Origin: Thiohalocapsa sp963698775 | Lineage (GTDB): Bacteria > Pseudomonadota > Gammaproteobacteria > Chromatiales > Chromatiaceae | Direction of reading: 5' to 3' | Length of the DNA stretch: 64,000 nt | Assembly: GCA_963698775.1 (NCBI GenBank) | Contig: CAVOSE010000028.1 | Coordinates: 66,264 to 130,263, forward strand | Part shown: positions 44,903-53,530 of the stretch, piece after piece | How the letters are laid out: each line of letters opens with the position of its first letter | Position numbering within the stretch: position 1 is the first letter of the stretch | Notes under the pieces: model-generated | The model's database searches: none | Told to the model about the DNA's origin: nothing | What the model saw: the letters and a program-made list of their open reading frames with translations, nothing else | Made by a program: the position numbers and the translations under genes

Positions 44903-45132
44903 GTTCCCTTCGGACGACTATGCTCGTCCTCGTGGCGTGACTGCCATTGAGCCGTTTCGTGCGCGAGTATCGCCAGCGCGCGGGCTACCAGCGAGCCGGG
45001 CTCAGCGGATTCGACGGTATCGGCGACCGCCGGCGACGCTCGGTCCACGGCGACAGACTTGGTTGGCATATGGAAACCCGTGCTGCCGTCGTCCGTCTGC
45101 CGGGCGGAAGTCGCGTTTGCTGACATGGACAT
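44899..45132 (-). CDS. Possible small protein translationally coupled to cyclase/ATPase gene
   Basis: The frame from ATG 45132 or 45126 gives about 75 residues: SANATSARQTDDGSTGFHMP, AEPGSLVARALAILAHETAQ and a charged tail RHEDEHSRPKGT. Its TGA overlaps the cyclase ATG (ATGA). No Shine-Dalgarno or family is evident; the overlap is the only support. Confidence 0.3.
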   Translation of the reverse strand: MSMSANATSARQTDDGSTGFHMPTKSVAVDRASPAVADTVESAEPGSLVARALAILAHETAQWQSRHEDEHSRPKGT

Positions 45133-45909
45133 TGGCGGTATCATCCCGTCAATTGAGGAGAGAAATTCCCCGCGCCTTGATGGTATCCGGTGAAGTAACG
45201 AGTTTCCAGCTCGGATTGCTGCGAGAACAGTCATCAAGGCACCAGGCGATTGCCGGAGGTTTTCATATCACTTCCAGCCCATCACTTGAGCGCATCGCCA
45301 ACCCCATGCCCGCCAGATCGACCGGAGAAGACATCGCGGAACGTGTCGACGGGCCGTTGTTGTTCCCGGCGTCTCCTACGCGAGCCGGTGGTGTTGCCTC
45401 GTCTCGCGCCTGCCGGCGGCGCTACTGAATCCCATCCCATCGCTCCGCCCAGCTCCCGCTTGCACCCCGTACGCGCCGCAGTCGAACGAGGAGCGGGAGC
45501 GCCGGGAGCGGATCACCTAGTCGTTGGACCGGGGGTGCCGCAGGGGCTCGGCGAGGACTTCCGCTACAAGCGCCCGGCGGTGTTCACTCCGGACGGTGTG
45601 TCGTTCGATGGCACCAACCCCTGGTCGCAGGTCTACGAGACCCTGTCTCGGTAACTTGGCTTACGTGGGAGCCATGCTGAAGCCGGTGGTGTTCGAGAAG
45701 CCTCTCCCCCGGACGGTGCGCGGTGAGGCGCGGCGCGCTGTTCGCACGGCTCCGCTGACCGACCGCGCCTGGAATCAGCTGGCTCGGCCAGGTCGACCGG
45801 CTCCCACGCGGCTTGGTCGTCTTCAGCGTTGAGCCCCATTAGTTGATGTCCCATAATCAACTGACTTCAATACGCCGTTCGACGTGACTGACAATTCGGA
45901 GGATACCCG
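45133..45909. other. Decayed intergenic stretch
   Basis: About 780 bp without an intact gene. A plus-strand piece near 45,530-45,790 encodes GVPQGLGEDFRYKRPAVFTP, DGTNPWSQVYETL and, in another frame, YVGAMLKPVVFEKPLPRTVR. This looks like the frameshifted end of an old gene that I cannot name. A segment near 45,385-45,480 (CCGGTGGTGTTGCC, CTGAATCCC) resembles one at 46,550-46,620, so a duplicated block may flank the acyl-CoA synthetase remnant. Confidence 0.4.
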
Positions 45910-46415
45910 ATGGCTCTGATAGGTTCGGCGTTGGACGGCGCCGTCGACATCGTCGACCTGATTGCAAAAGGGCTGCATCGTTCGCCGGACGAAACCGCTC
46001 TTGTCTCCGCCAAGACGTGCTGGACCTGGGGGCAGCTGGAGTCAGCCGCCAATCGCCTCGCCGGCAATCTCCTGGCCCTCGGTCTTGAGCCCGGCGAACG
46101 ATTGGCGACGCTGATGCCGAATCGTGTGGCGCTGCTCGTCCTCTATCTTGCCTGCTTCAGGGCGGGCCTTGTCGTCACGCCACTCAACTATCGGTATACG
46201 CCGCGAGAAATCGACCACGCCCTTGAGGTCAGCGACGCTGCGCTCTTGTTTTCCCAGACCGAACGCGAGGCCGATTGGGCAGCAAGCCGACTCGTCGGAC
46301 GACTCCGACGCGGAATCGTGACCTATGGCGGGCCGACCGGCGCTGGCACCCGCTCAATCCGACCGGCAAGGTCGACCGCGTGGCGCTCAAACAGCAGGCC
46401 TCGGCGCATCATTGA
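45910..46415 (+). pseudogene. Acyl-CoA synthetase (AMP-forming) gene with large internal deletion
   Basis: The first ~140 residues are normal for an ANL-superfamily ligase: DLIAKGLHRSPDETALVSAK, TWGQLESAANRLAGNLLALG and FRAGLVVTPLNYRYTPREID. Near 46,320 the sequence jumps to the extreme C terminus in another frame, HPLNPTGKVDRVALKQQASA then HH and stop at 46,415; the Lys of TGKVDR is the adenylation catalytic residue. About 350 residues, including the P-loop-like and AMP-binding motifs, are gone. Confidence 0.75.
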
Positions 46416-46870
46416 TCGGCCACAAAGCCGCTCTCGGGTCAATGGCGGGTTGACCAAGGCAAGCGAAGCACCCGCCAAATCGTGCTCGCGAGATCTTGGT
46501 TGAACGCCCAACGACGAGATGCCCGCGATGTGACATGTCCGGGTCGCCGGTGGTGTCGCCCTCGTGTCGTACCTGCCCGCGGCGCGGCTGAATCCCGTCC
46601 CTCGACCGAGCGACCTCTTGCACCGCCGGCGAACTCCGTCAGCCTCGTGGCGTGGTCTTGGCCGATCCGGGGAACCCGCGTTGGCGGTTCAAGGCGGTGG
46701 AAAGGCGCCCGGAACTCGTTCGAACTCTGAGATGCTTTGACGACGGCTCAGGCTCTGCCCCCGTTTTGGAAAGGGTGTAGGATGCGAGTGGCGCCCTGCG
46801 TGCGTCGTTTTCAACGTTGTGGTAGCGGATTGCCCTCCAACCTCGTTGTTCGAGAGAATCATCAAAGTCC
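46416..46870. other. Noncoding or decayed stretch before the Met-periodic protein gene
   Basis: This 455-bp region has no intact gene. Near 46,550-46,620 it shares GCCGGTGGTGT and CTGAATCCC with ~45,390-45,440. The last ~130 bp are more AT-balanced and probably hold the promoter of the next gene; no convincing -35/-10 pair was found. Confidence 0.4.
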
Positions 46871-47479
46871 ATGCTCGAGAAAGACCCCAGAAATTTCGAA
46901 GCTGATGTCAAAGGTTTGTCGCCTGAACAGAAGGCGATGGTCAAGCTCGAGATTACACTCACCCATTTCTTTAAGTCATTCGATACCAGTATTCGGCGCT
47001 GGGAACGGCTTGTCTATCCGTCACTGATCGTGATGGCTTTGCTTGGGTTGTCGGGATTTTATCTCATCTATAACATGACAAATGACATGAAGACGTTGAC
47101 CCAGAACGTCGACCCAAAGATGAAAGGAAATCTTGGGGCGATGGCTGGGCATATGTCGGATTTATCAAATAATATTGCGATCATGACCGGGCAGATCATG
47201 GTGTTAGTGGAAAAAGTCGATAGTATGGATTCTCACATCAGCACGATGGATCGGAATATCGGCGCTATTACCAGTTCCCTTGGGCAAGTGCGCGTCAGCA
47301 TGGACACGATGACGGAAAATGTCACTGAAATGAATGGTTCCGTAAGGGATATGACCCAGAATATCGCTGTGATGAGTCATGCGGTGGGTGCCATGACCGT
47401 CAATACAGGCGTGATGACGCGGGATATCAACCAAATGGGCCGTCCCATGCAATTGATGAACTCGTTCGTGCCTTGGTAA
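46871..47479 (+). CDS. Membrane protein with Met-periodic coiled coil
   Basis: A 202-residue protein. Residues 1-45 are cytoplasmic-type and charged (GLSPEQKAMVKLEITLTHFF). Residues ~50-70 (LIVMALLGLSGFYLIYNM) are one membrane span. The rest is a long helix with Met, Ile or Leu about every seven residues: MSDLSNNIAIMTGQIMVLV, MDTMTENVTEMNGSVRDMTQ, NIAVMSHAVGAMTVNTGVMT. About 14 Met occur in 110 residues. Base composition is lower in GC than its neighbours. I recognise no named family. Confidence 0.8.
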   Translation: MLEKDPRNFEADVKGLSPEQKAMVKLEITLTHFFKSFDTSIRRWERLVYPSLIVMALLGLSGFYLIYNMTNDMKTLTQNVDPKMKGNLGAMAGHMSDLSNNIAIMTGQIMVLVEKVDSMDSHISTMDRNIGAITSSLGQVRVSMDTMTENVTEMNGSVRDMTQNIAVMSHAVGAMTVNTGVMTRDINQMGRPMQLMNSFVPW

Positions 47480-47576
47480 CCTTTCGCGTGTTTCGTCGTT
47501 CAAAAGATGATGTACCGCTTGTCGTTGAATCGTGACTCAAAAGCCTGGTGTCAGTAGCGGTTCCGGCGGTTTTGCG

Positions 47577-48167
47577 TCAGCGCAGATGTCCGGTGTCATT
47601 CCAGCGAACGATGGCGGGCTCATCAAGGCCATGTTCATAGCCAAGTACCGAGATCGCCGCGGTCGACAACAGCAGATAGCGGCCGAACGCCACCGGCAGC
47701 CCCAGCCAGCGCGCGGCGAGTACGCGTGAGAAATGGCCATGGGAGAAGACCAGCGCAGTGCCCTCGGCGGAGCGCAGTTGTGCGACGACGCGGTCGGCGC
47801 GGCGACTCACCTGGGCGGGGGATTCCCCGTCGGGACAACCGTCTCGGAACAGCAGCCAGTCCGGTCGTTGCGCGTGGATCTCGGTACTGGTCAGGCCTTC
47901 ATAGGCGCCGTAGTTCCATTCCACTAGATCGTCGTCGGTTTGCACTGTTGCGCCAAAGCCGGCCAATTCAGCGGTGCGGGCCGCGCGCTGGAGAGGGCTA
48001 GAGAGGACCAAAGTCGGGGTTAGGTCGGCAAGCGCCTTGCCCGCGCCCTCGGCTTCCATCTCGCCGGCCGGTGTCAGCGCGATGTCGGTGGATCCGGTGT
48101 GCTGGTGGCTGGCTGACCATTCAGTCTCGCCGTGGCGGACTAAATAGACGTTCGGTAGCGCGTTCAC
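47577..48167 (-). CDS. Histidine phosphatase family protein (phosphoglycerate mutase-like)
   Basis: A 196-residue protein of the dPGM/histidine phosphatase superfamily. The RHG motif VYLVRHGETEW carries the phospho-accepting His. LSSPLQRAARTAEL holds the second Arg, LVEWNYGAYEGLTSTEI the Glu, and LVFSHGHFSRVLAARWLGLP the second His. Substrates in this family range from sugar phosphates to alpha-ribazole phosphate and cannot be told here. The gene appears intact although it lies among remnants. It is convergent with the Met-periodic gene. Confidence 0.92.
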   Translation of the reverse strand: MNALPNVYLVRHGETEWSASHQHTGSTDIALTPAGEMEAEGAGKALADLTPTLVLSSPLQRAARTAELAGFGATVQTDDDLVEWNYGAYEGLTSTEIHAQRPDWLLFRDGCPDGESPAQVSRRADRVVAQLRSAEGTALVFSHGHFSRVLAARWLGLPVAFGRYLLLSTAAISVLGYEHGLDEPAIVRWNDTGHLR

Positions 48168-48262
48168 GGCGTTCTCCGGTTGTATTGTTCAGGCCATAGC
48201 CCGTTCGACCGGCCCCGGATCAAGACGGTAGGGCAGGGCGCCTCAGGGGGTGGCGAGCGGTC

Positions 48263-48490
48263 CTAGGCCTCCTCCTCGCAGGGCTCGAAGGTGAAGTCCA
48301 TGTTGATTGAAGGCGGCTGAATAAAGCTGCCGGCGGCGAAGTCGACCCCGCTTTGTCGGACGCCGGCGAGTGTTTCTTCATCGTCGACGCCGCTGGCGAT
48401 CACAGGCACATGCTGTGCGTGCGCGGCTTCGACGACCGTGGTCAGGTGCGTCCGAGGCTCTGTCGCTTGGACGAGCGCGGGGTCGACCGC
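48263..48490 (-). pseudogene. C-terminal remnant of EAL-domain (c-di-GMP phosphodiesterase) protein
   Basis: The minus-strand frame reads NPALVQATEP-like sequence, then HLTTVVEAAHAQHVPVIASG, VDDEETLAGVRQSGVDFAAG and SFIQPPSINMDFTFE. This is the last third of an EAL domain (A-x-V-P-V-IASGVE and GVDYAQGFFI in relatives). The EVL and catalytic ExLxR parts are absent upstream; 48,491-48,882 shows only decayed sequence. Confidence 0.6.
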
Positions 48491-48882
48491 GGAGCCAACG
48501 GGGTCTGGTCTTTCCTTTTGCCTCCGTGAGCGGAACCCGAGAGCCTCGACGGTCGGAAGCCCGCGTAAGTTGGGTGAGTTGCGAAACCGAACAATGATCG
48601 CGACAACGCCCCAGTGCCGTGTCCGTTGTTTCCAATGCGCGTCGGCGAGCCCGGTCGATCCTGAGCATGACCGGGACAGCAAATGGAACTTGTTCCCTGA
48701 CCGAGTCAGCGAGTCACAGAATAGGTCGCGGCTACGACATCTTCGCTCCGAGGCTTCGGTCGCGACGATGCCCCGGCGTCGTCGCCTCCGGCAGTGCACC
48801 AACGCAGCGTCCGGTGTTCACTCGGCCCCAGGGAGGTTGCGGGGCCTCACAGGCGGCAACGCTGACTCGCGGTAGCGAGCCG
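48491..48882. other. Decayed sequence upstream of the EAL remnant
   Basis: This 390-bp stretch contains no intact gene. A minus-strand fragment WGVVAIIVRF with LPTVEALGF might derive from the same multidomain signalling gene as the EAL remnant, but the match is too weak to name. Confidence 0.3.
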
Positions 48883-49122
48883 CTAGGCGATCTTAGCCAA
48901 CTGCTCGACGAAACCCTGCCCCGAGGTCGGAGGGGGCAAGGGTTCACCGCGCTCTTTGAGCAAGAGCAACCACTCATCGACGATGTCGCAAAGCGCTGCG
49001 TACACCTCCAGCTCATTATCACCATGACAACATGGCCCGATGATTCCCAGGCATTGGCCGACAAAGCACTGGTCTTCGTCTGACCACTCGACGATCTTAA
49101 GATAGTTGGCGCTTTCGTTCAC
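48883..49122 (-). CDS. hicB: HicB-family antitoxin
   Basis: A 79-residue protein of the HicB type, the labile partner that neutralises HicA. YLKIVEWSDEDQCFVGQCLG, then GDNELEVYAALCDIVDEWLL, fits the RNase H-like HicB fold in short form. It lacks an obvious C-terminal DNA-binding domain. It starts at GTG, overlapping the hicA stop by 4 nt, so translation is coupled. Confidence 0.85.
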   Translation of the reverse strand: MNESANYLKIVEWSDEDQCFVGQCLGIIGPCCHGDNELEVYAALCDIVDEWLLLLKERGEPLPPPTSGQGFVEQLAKIA

Positions 49123-49313
49123 CGCTTGGCCTCTGCGATTTTCCGCTGGACTTCGCGTTCTTGATAGGGTCTTGCATCGTCGCCCGACTTACCAGAGATT
49201 GTGATGCGCTGTCCGGAAGCGTGCTCGAAATTCCGATGACTGCCCTTGCCGCCGCGATTGACAAAACCGGCCCGCCGCAGGTCTTGGATGAGTTCCCTTA
49301 TCTTGCGAGGCAT
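49119..49313 (-). CDS. hicA: HicA-family mRNA interferase toxin
   Basis: A 64-residue double-stranded RNA-binding-fold toxin. The core RELIQDLRRAGFVNRGGKGS leads to HRNFEH; the His in the GKGSH motif is the catalytic residue in HicA proteins. ITISGKSGDDARPYQEREVQ and the closing KIAEAKR are family-typical. The frame is intact, so the pair may be active. hicA precedes hicB, the common order. Confidence 0.9.
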   Translation of the reverse strand: MPRKIRELIQDLRRAGFVNRGGKGSHRNFEHASGQRITISGKSGDDARPYQEREVQRKIAEAKR

Positions 49314-49551
49314 CGAGGACGACTACGGTGGATGGCAGACGGCGTACACAGGAAGGTCTGTATCAAGTCAGGTTACGGCTTCGATCTTCCAAGAAGCTAC
49401 CCGCGGCCAACGAGCAAGTCAACTTGCCGCGGCTTCCAGAGCATTGCGAGGGCAATGGACGTGACTCAGCTCGTTGACGTCGCAAGCGTCGGCTATCCAC
49501 GCGACTGCGGACCCCGACCGGCGCGGCGTAGGGTCACGGCGCGGCGTAGGG

Positions 49552-50337
49552 TTAGGTCTCGGCGCGGCGTAGGGTCTTGTATCTTGCATCCCGGATTTTC
49601 CGGACGATACGACTGACCTGTGAGTAGTGTAGTCCGAAATGCTCGCCGATCGCCTTCAGCGTATAGCCGCCGCTCGCGTAGGCAGCGGCGATCGCCTGGT
49701 CGCGGTCGGCGTGCAGCGCGGCGTAGTGGGCCAGCGGCTCGGGCCGCTTCCGGCGCTGGGCACGGGGGACTTCCGAGAGATCGCGGTCCGGCGGCAGCGT
49801 CTGGCGAAGGCGATCGACGAATGCCTCAGAGCCGAGGAAGACCTGGTGTTTGAGCTGCTCCCAGGGGCCGGGTTGGCCGATGCCGTCATGGACGAACCGG
49901 CGGTAGGCCGCCACTGCCGCGTGTTCGGTATCGGCGAAGGTCGACAGCAGCCAGTCGCGACGCAGCCACTCCGGACAGGGAGCATCACCGATGGTCGCGC
50001 GGTAGCTGCTCCAGGGCCAATCCTCGGGTGTCGCGACCATGTGCGCACGAACCGGGTTCAGCACGACATACCGAGACGGCTCTTTCAGATAGGCGTCCCT
50101 TTGCACGATGATCGCCTTGTACCGTCCCTGGAACACATGACCACAGCGCCCATGCAGGTCGTTGAAGCGTTGCGTATAGACGCCGTTCAGCTGGCGCATT
50201 CCTTTCGACAGATTCCCGTCCGGTGTCTCCATCAACAGGTGGTAGTGGTTGGTCATCAATCGGTGACCACTGTTCGGATGCGACGAAAATCTTCGTCGTC
50301 GTGCAGCAGAATGAGACCGTTCGTTGTCTATCGCCAT
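49552..50337 (-). pseudogene. RAYT transposase with C-terminal helix-turn-helix, N-terminally truncated
   Basis: From MTNHYHLLMETPDGNLSKGM onward the protein is a normal RAYT: QLNGVYTQRFNDLHGRCGHV, FQGRYKAIIVQRDAYL, SRYVVLNPVRAHMV, WPWSSYRATIG. A C-terminal ~60 residues include a DNA-binding helix-turn-helix (AIGEHFGLHYSQVSRIVRKI). The first ~60 residues expected in this subfamily (MARPLR...YHV-x-RGN) are missing; unrelated codons and a CGACGA palindrome precede the HUH motif. It is probably inactive. The 24,392-24,592 fragment is its closest relative in the window. Confidence 0.75.
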
Positions 50338-50460
50338 CCGGGCAGTCAGGCGGTCGTTGGATGGGCGACCTTGTAAAGGGGGCCGTGTATGGCCTCTTTT
50401 CCTTGCTCAACACCGACAACGACAACGACGCCGAGAAGGCCCTCCACGTCGTTTTCGAGC
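50280..50460. repeat. CGACAACG-type repeats, partial copy C
   Basis: CGACGAAAATCTTCGTCG at 50,281-50,298 is a short palindrome at the broken 5' end of the RAYT gene. ACCGACAACGACAACGACG at 50,412-50,430 is an arm of the same repeat type, with CACGTCGTTTTCGAG about 20 bp on. They lie upstream of the SulP gene. Confidence 0.45.
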
Positions 50461-50526
50461 CGCATCATGACGATCGTGTGACTGCGGCTCGCGGGTCGTG
50501 CCCGGCTGGGGCATACTCCCACCTCC

Positions 50527-52749
50527 ATGAGCATCACATCCGACAAGACCGTCACCGCTCCCCATTCCGGGTTGCTGATGGTGTTGATGGCGGGACTCTT
50601 GACCGGTATTGCGACGCTGGTGGCGGCGACCTCCTTCGCCGCGCTGATCTTTTCCGGCGCGCTTGCACCCTTCGTCACCCGCGGCATCGGTATCGCGCTC
50701 GTGTCCGCCGTCGTCTGCGGGCTGGTCCTGTCCTTGCTCGGCAGCTGCAGCCGAGCCATCGCGATCCCTCAGGACCGCATCGCGCCGGTGCTCGCGTTGA
50801 TGGCCGCCACCATCGTCGCGGCGCTGCCGGCCGGTCTGCCGCCGGCGCAGGTCTTTTCGACCGTCGCCCTCGCCATCGTCTTGTCGACGCTGTTGACCGG
50901 ATTGTCCCTGATATTGATGGGGCTGTTTCGCATTGGCGGATTGGTCCGCTTCGTGCCCCAATCGGTCGTCGGCGGCTTCCTCGCCGGCACCGGCTGGCTG
51001 CTGCTGCTTGGTGGGCTGCGGGTCGCGAGCGGTGCCCCGCTCGATAGTCCGGCGGAGCTGACATTGCTGCTCACGCCAGCGTCGCTGATGCATTGGCTGC
51101 CCGGGGTCGGCCTCGGGCTGCTCATGTTGCTCGTGGTCGGGCGCGTGCGTCATCCGTTGGCCTTGCCGCTGCTGCTGATCGCGGCGACAGGCGGTTGTTA
51201 TGGGCTCGCGGCGCTGCTCGGAATGTCCGCGGGGGATCTGGCTAACGGCGGTTGGCTGCTCGGGCCGTTTCCGGCCGGCGCCGCGTTGTGGCAGCCGCTG
51301 GGATTGGCGGACCTTGCGGCGACGCATTGGCCGGCGATCCGCGAGCAGGCCGGCGGACTCCTCACCATCGTCCTGCTGAGCGCCGTGTCGATCTTGATGA
51401 CGGTCAGTGCCCTTGAGCTGATGGTGCACCGGGATCTGGATGTCAATCGGGAGCTGCGCGCGGCCGGTCTCGCGAACCTGGTCGCCGGGCTTGGCGGCGG
51501 TATGGTCGGCTTCCATTCGCTGAGCTTCTCGGCGCTGGTCATCAGTCTCGGCGTTCGGAGCCGGGCCGTCGGCCTGGTCGCGGCGTTGGTCTCTGTCGCG
51601 GCCTTGGTCATCGGACCCGAGCCGCTGGGCTACCTACCGCGGCCGGTGCTGAGCGGGCTGCTGGTGTTCCTCGGCCTGTCTTTCCTGACCGAATGGCTGT
51701 TGCGCAGCTGGTCGCGAGTGCCGCGTTCAGAATGGGTACTGATCGCCGTCATCGCACTGGCGATGGCCGTGCTGGGCTTTCTGCCCGGCGTCGGTATCGG
51801 CCTGTTGCTCGCGATTGGGCTCTTCGTCATCAACTACAGCCGTACCAGCGTGATTCAGGCAGCGCTGCCGGGTTGCCGCTGTCGGAGCATGGTCGAGCGC
51901 CACCCGGCCGAGGAGGCCTTCCTGCGGGCTCATGGAGATCGCATCCATGTTGTGCGACTTCAGGGCTATCTGTTCTTCGGCACGACGCGGCGGCTCCAGA
52001 CGGCGGTGGCCGCACGGCTGGCCGCGGGCGGTGATCCGCTGCGCTATCTCCTGCTGGACTTCGAGCGCGTCACCGGCATCGACCCTTCAGCGGTGTATGT
52101 ATTCGCGAAGCTTGCGCAGCTTGCCGAGCAGCATCGCTTTAGGCTGGTGGTCACGAATGTCGATTCGGCGGCCAAGCGGTTGCTGGAGGGCGGCGCGCTG
52201 GACGAGGCGGGGCTCATGGCGTTGCGGCTGTTCCCGGACCTGGACCACGGCCTGGAATGGTGCGAGGAGCAGCTGCTCGCGCACCACGACGGAAGCGATG
52301 TGGAGACGTTGCCAACGATCCTGGCGCAGCTGAGCGCGCGGCTCGACAGCAACACCGACCGGACCGCGCTGAAGTCCTTCCTCGAGCCATTGCGGCTGCC
52401 GCCCGGGTCCGTACTGGCGGCGCAAGGCGAGCCCGCCGATGCCTTGTTCTTCGTCGAGGCCGGTACCGTCTCGGTCTACCGTGTCGGCGCCGACGGCACG
52501 CGCGTGCGGTTGCGGCGGACCGGGCCGGGGACTGTGGTCGGCGAGGTCGGGCTCTATCTGAGTGTGCCACGCTCGGCTCTGGTAACCGCGGATGGCGATA
52601 CCGAAGTGTTTCGCCTGAGCAGCGAGGCACTCGCGAGGATGGAGCGCGAGGCACCGCGCCTGGCCGCCGTCTTTCACCGTTTCATTGTCGAGCTGATCGC
52701 GGACCGTCTATTGGGCGCGGAGAAGGCGCTGGAGGATGAGGCTGACTGA
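50527..52749 (+). CDS. SulP/SLC26-family transporter with STAS and cyclic-nucleotide-binding domains
   Basis: A 740-residue inner-membrane anion transporter. About 12-14 membrane segments fill residues ~15-440, with VRFVPQSVVGGFLAGTGWLL as the SulP signature region and GGGMVGFHSLSFSALVISLG. A STAS domain lies at ~465-585 (IHVVRLQGYLFFGTTRRLQT, LLDFERVTGIDPSAVYVFAK). A C-terminal cNMP-binding domain lies at ~610-735 (PPGSVLAAQGEPADALFFVE, GTVVGEVGLYLSVPRSALV). Substrate could be sulfate, bicarbonate or another anion. The added cNMP domain suggests gating by a second messenger; a cyclase-domain protein is encoded 6 kb away, but no link is shown. Confidence 0.93.
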   Translation: MSITSDKTVTAPHSGLLMVLMAGLLTGIATLVAATSFAALIFSGALAPFVTRGIGIALVSAVVCGLVLSLLGSCSRAIAIPQDRIAPVLALMAATIVAALPAGLPPAQVFSTVALAIVLSTLLTGLSLILMGLFRIGGLVRFVPQSVVGGFLAGTGWLLLLGGLRVASGAPLDSPAELTLLLTPASLMHWLPGVGLGLLMLLVVGRVRHPLALPLLLIAATGGCYGLAALLGMSAGDLANGGWLLGPFPAGAALWQPLGLADLAATHWPAIREQAGGLLTIVLLSAVSILMTVSALELMVHRDLDVNRELRAAGLANLVAGLGGGMVGFHSLSFSALVISLGVRSRAVGLVAALVSVAALVIGPEPLGYLPRPVLSGLLVFLGLSFLTEWLLRSWSRVPRSEWVLIAVIALAMAVLGFLPGVGIGLLLAIGLFVINYSRTSVIQAALPGCRCRSMVERHPAEEAFLRAHGDRIHVVRLQGYLFFGTTRRLQTAVAARLAAGGDPLRYLLLDFERVTGIDPSAVYVFAKLAQLAEQHRFRLVVTNVDSAAKRLLEGGALDEAGLMALRLFPDLDHGLEWCEEQLLAHHDGSDVETLPTILAQLSARLDSNTDRTALKSFLEPLRLPPGSVLAAQGEPADALFFVEAGTVSVYRVGADGTRVRLRRTGPGTVVGEVGLYLSVPRSALVTADGDTEVFRLSSEALARMEREAPRLAAVFHRFIVELIADRLLGAEKALEDEAD

Positions 52750-52834
52750 GGACGGATTGAGCCCGCGGAACGCGCTAGCGATTCCGCCACCAACGGGGAA
52801 AAGGGGCTCAATTTCTGCTCGACTTGGACCAGGC

Positions 52835-53530
52835 CCCGCCGCGGCATCTAGATCGACGGCCTGCCGCTTCACATCGTCCAGTGCGAGCAAAACCGGGGGC
52901 GTGCTTCTTCGGCGACCAAGATCGTCTCGCCTAGCTTGGCTGGCTGTGCGAAGCGCTGGAGCGCGAACGCTGCTCGCCTAGGTCCTGATGACCAATCACT
53001 CGCATCGGCTGCTCACGCCGGAACGAGCCGACCGCGTGCCGCAGGTGCTGATCTCGGTGGGCCGGCGCTCTGTGCAGTCCATCAATCGTACCGACGGGCT
53101 CACTGGCACCCGTTGGCAAGGCCGCTACAAGTCCACATTGATCCGGGTCGCGACGTCTCTGCTGTTCTGCCAGCGCTACATCGAGCTGAACCCCGTCCGC
53201 GCGGGAATGGTTACTGATCCCGCCGACTACCGCTGGTCCAGCGACCGCGCTAACGCCTTCGGGGCGTCGGACGCGCTGCTGTCGCCGCACCCGCTTTACC
53301 TCGCCCTTGGCGTTGATGACAACGCGCGCCGCGCTGCCTATCGGGAACTGTTCTGCGTGGCGCTCGACGAGCAACCACTCAGCAACCGGCGCCTGGCCCT
53401 CAATCAGAATCAGCCGATCGGCGATGCTCGTTTCTATCGGGAAATCGAGGCCATGACAGGCCAGCGCTGGGAATTGCGCCGACGTGGCAGACCACGCAAA
53501 CGGGACGACAACGGATCAGCCCGCGATGCA
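52835..53530 (+). pseudogene. RAYT transposase remnant, close relative of the 24,772 copy
   Basis: Translated pieces IDGLPLHIVQ, then (after a frameshift and an in-frame stop near 52,980) MTNHSHRLLTPERADRVPQV, LISVGRRSVQSINRTDGLTG, FCQRYIELNPVRAGMVTDPA and ALNQNQPIGDARFYREIEAM parallel the intact RAYT at 24,772-25,518 throughout. The N-terminal 60 residues are scrambled, and several conserved Tyr are replaced (RRSVQS for RRYVQY, RANAF for RANGL). It is fused at its 3' end to an IS91-type fragment. Confidence 0.75.
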
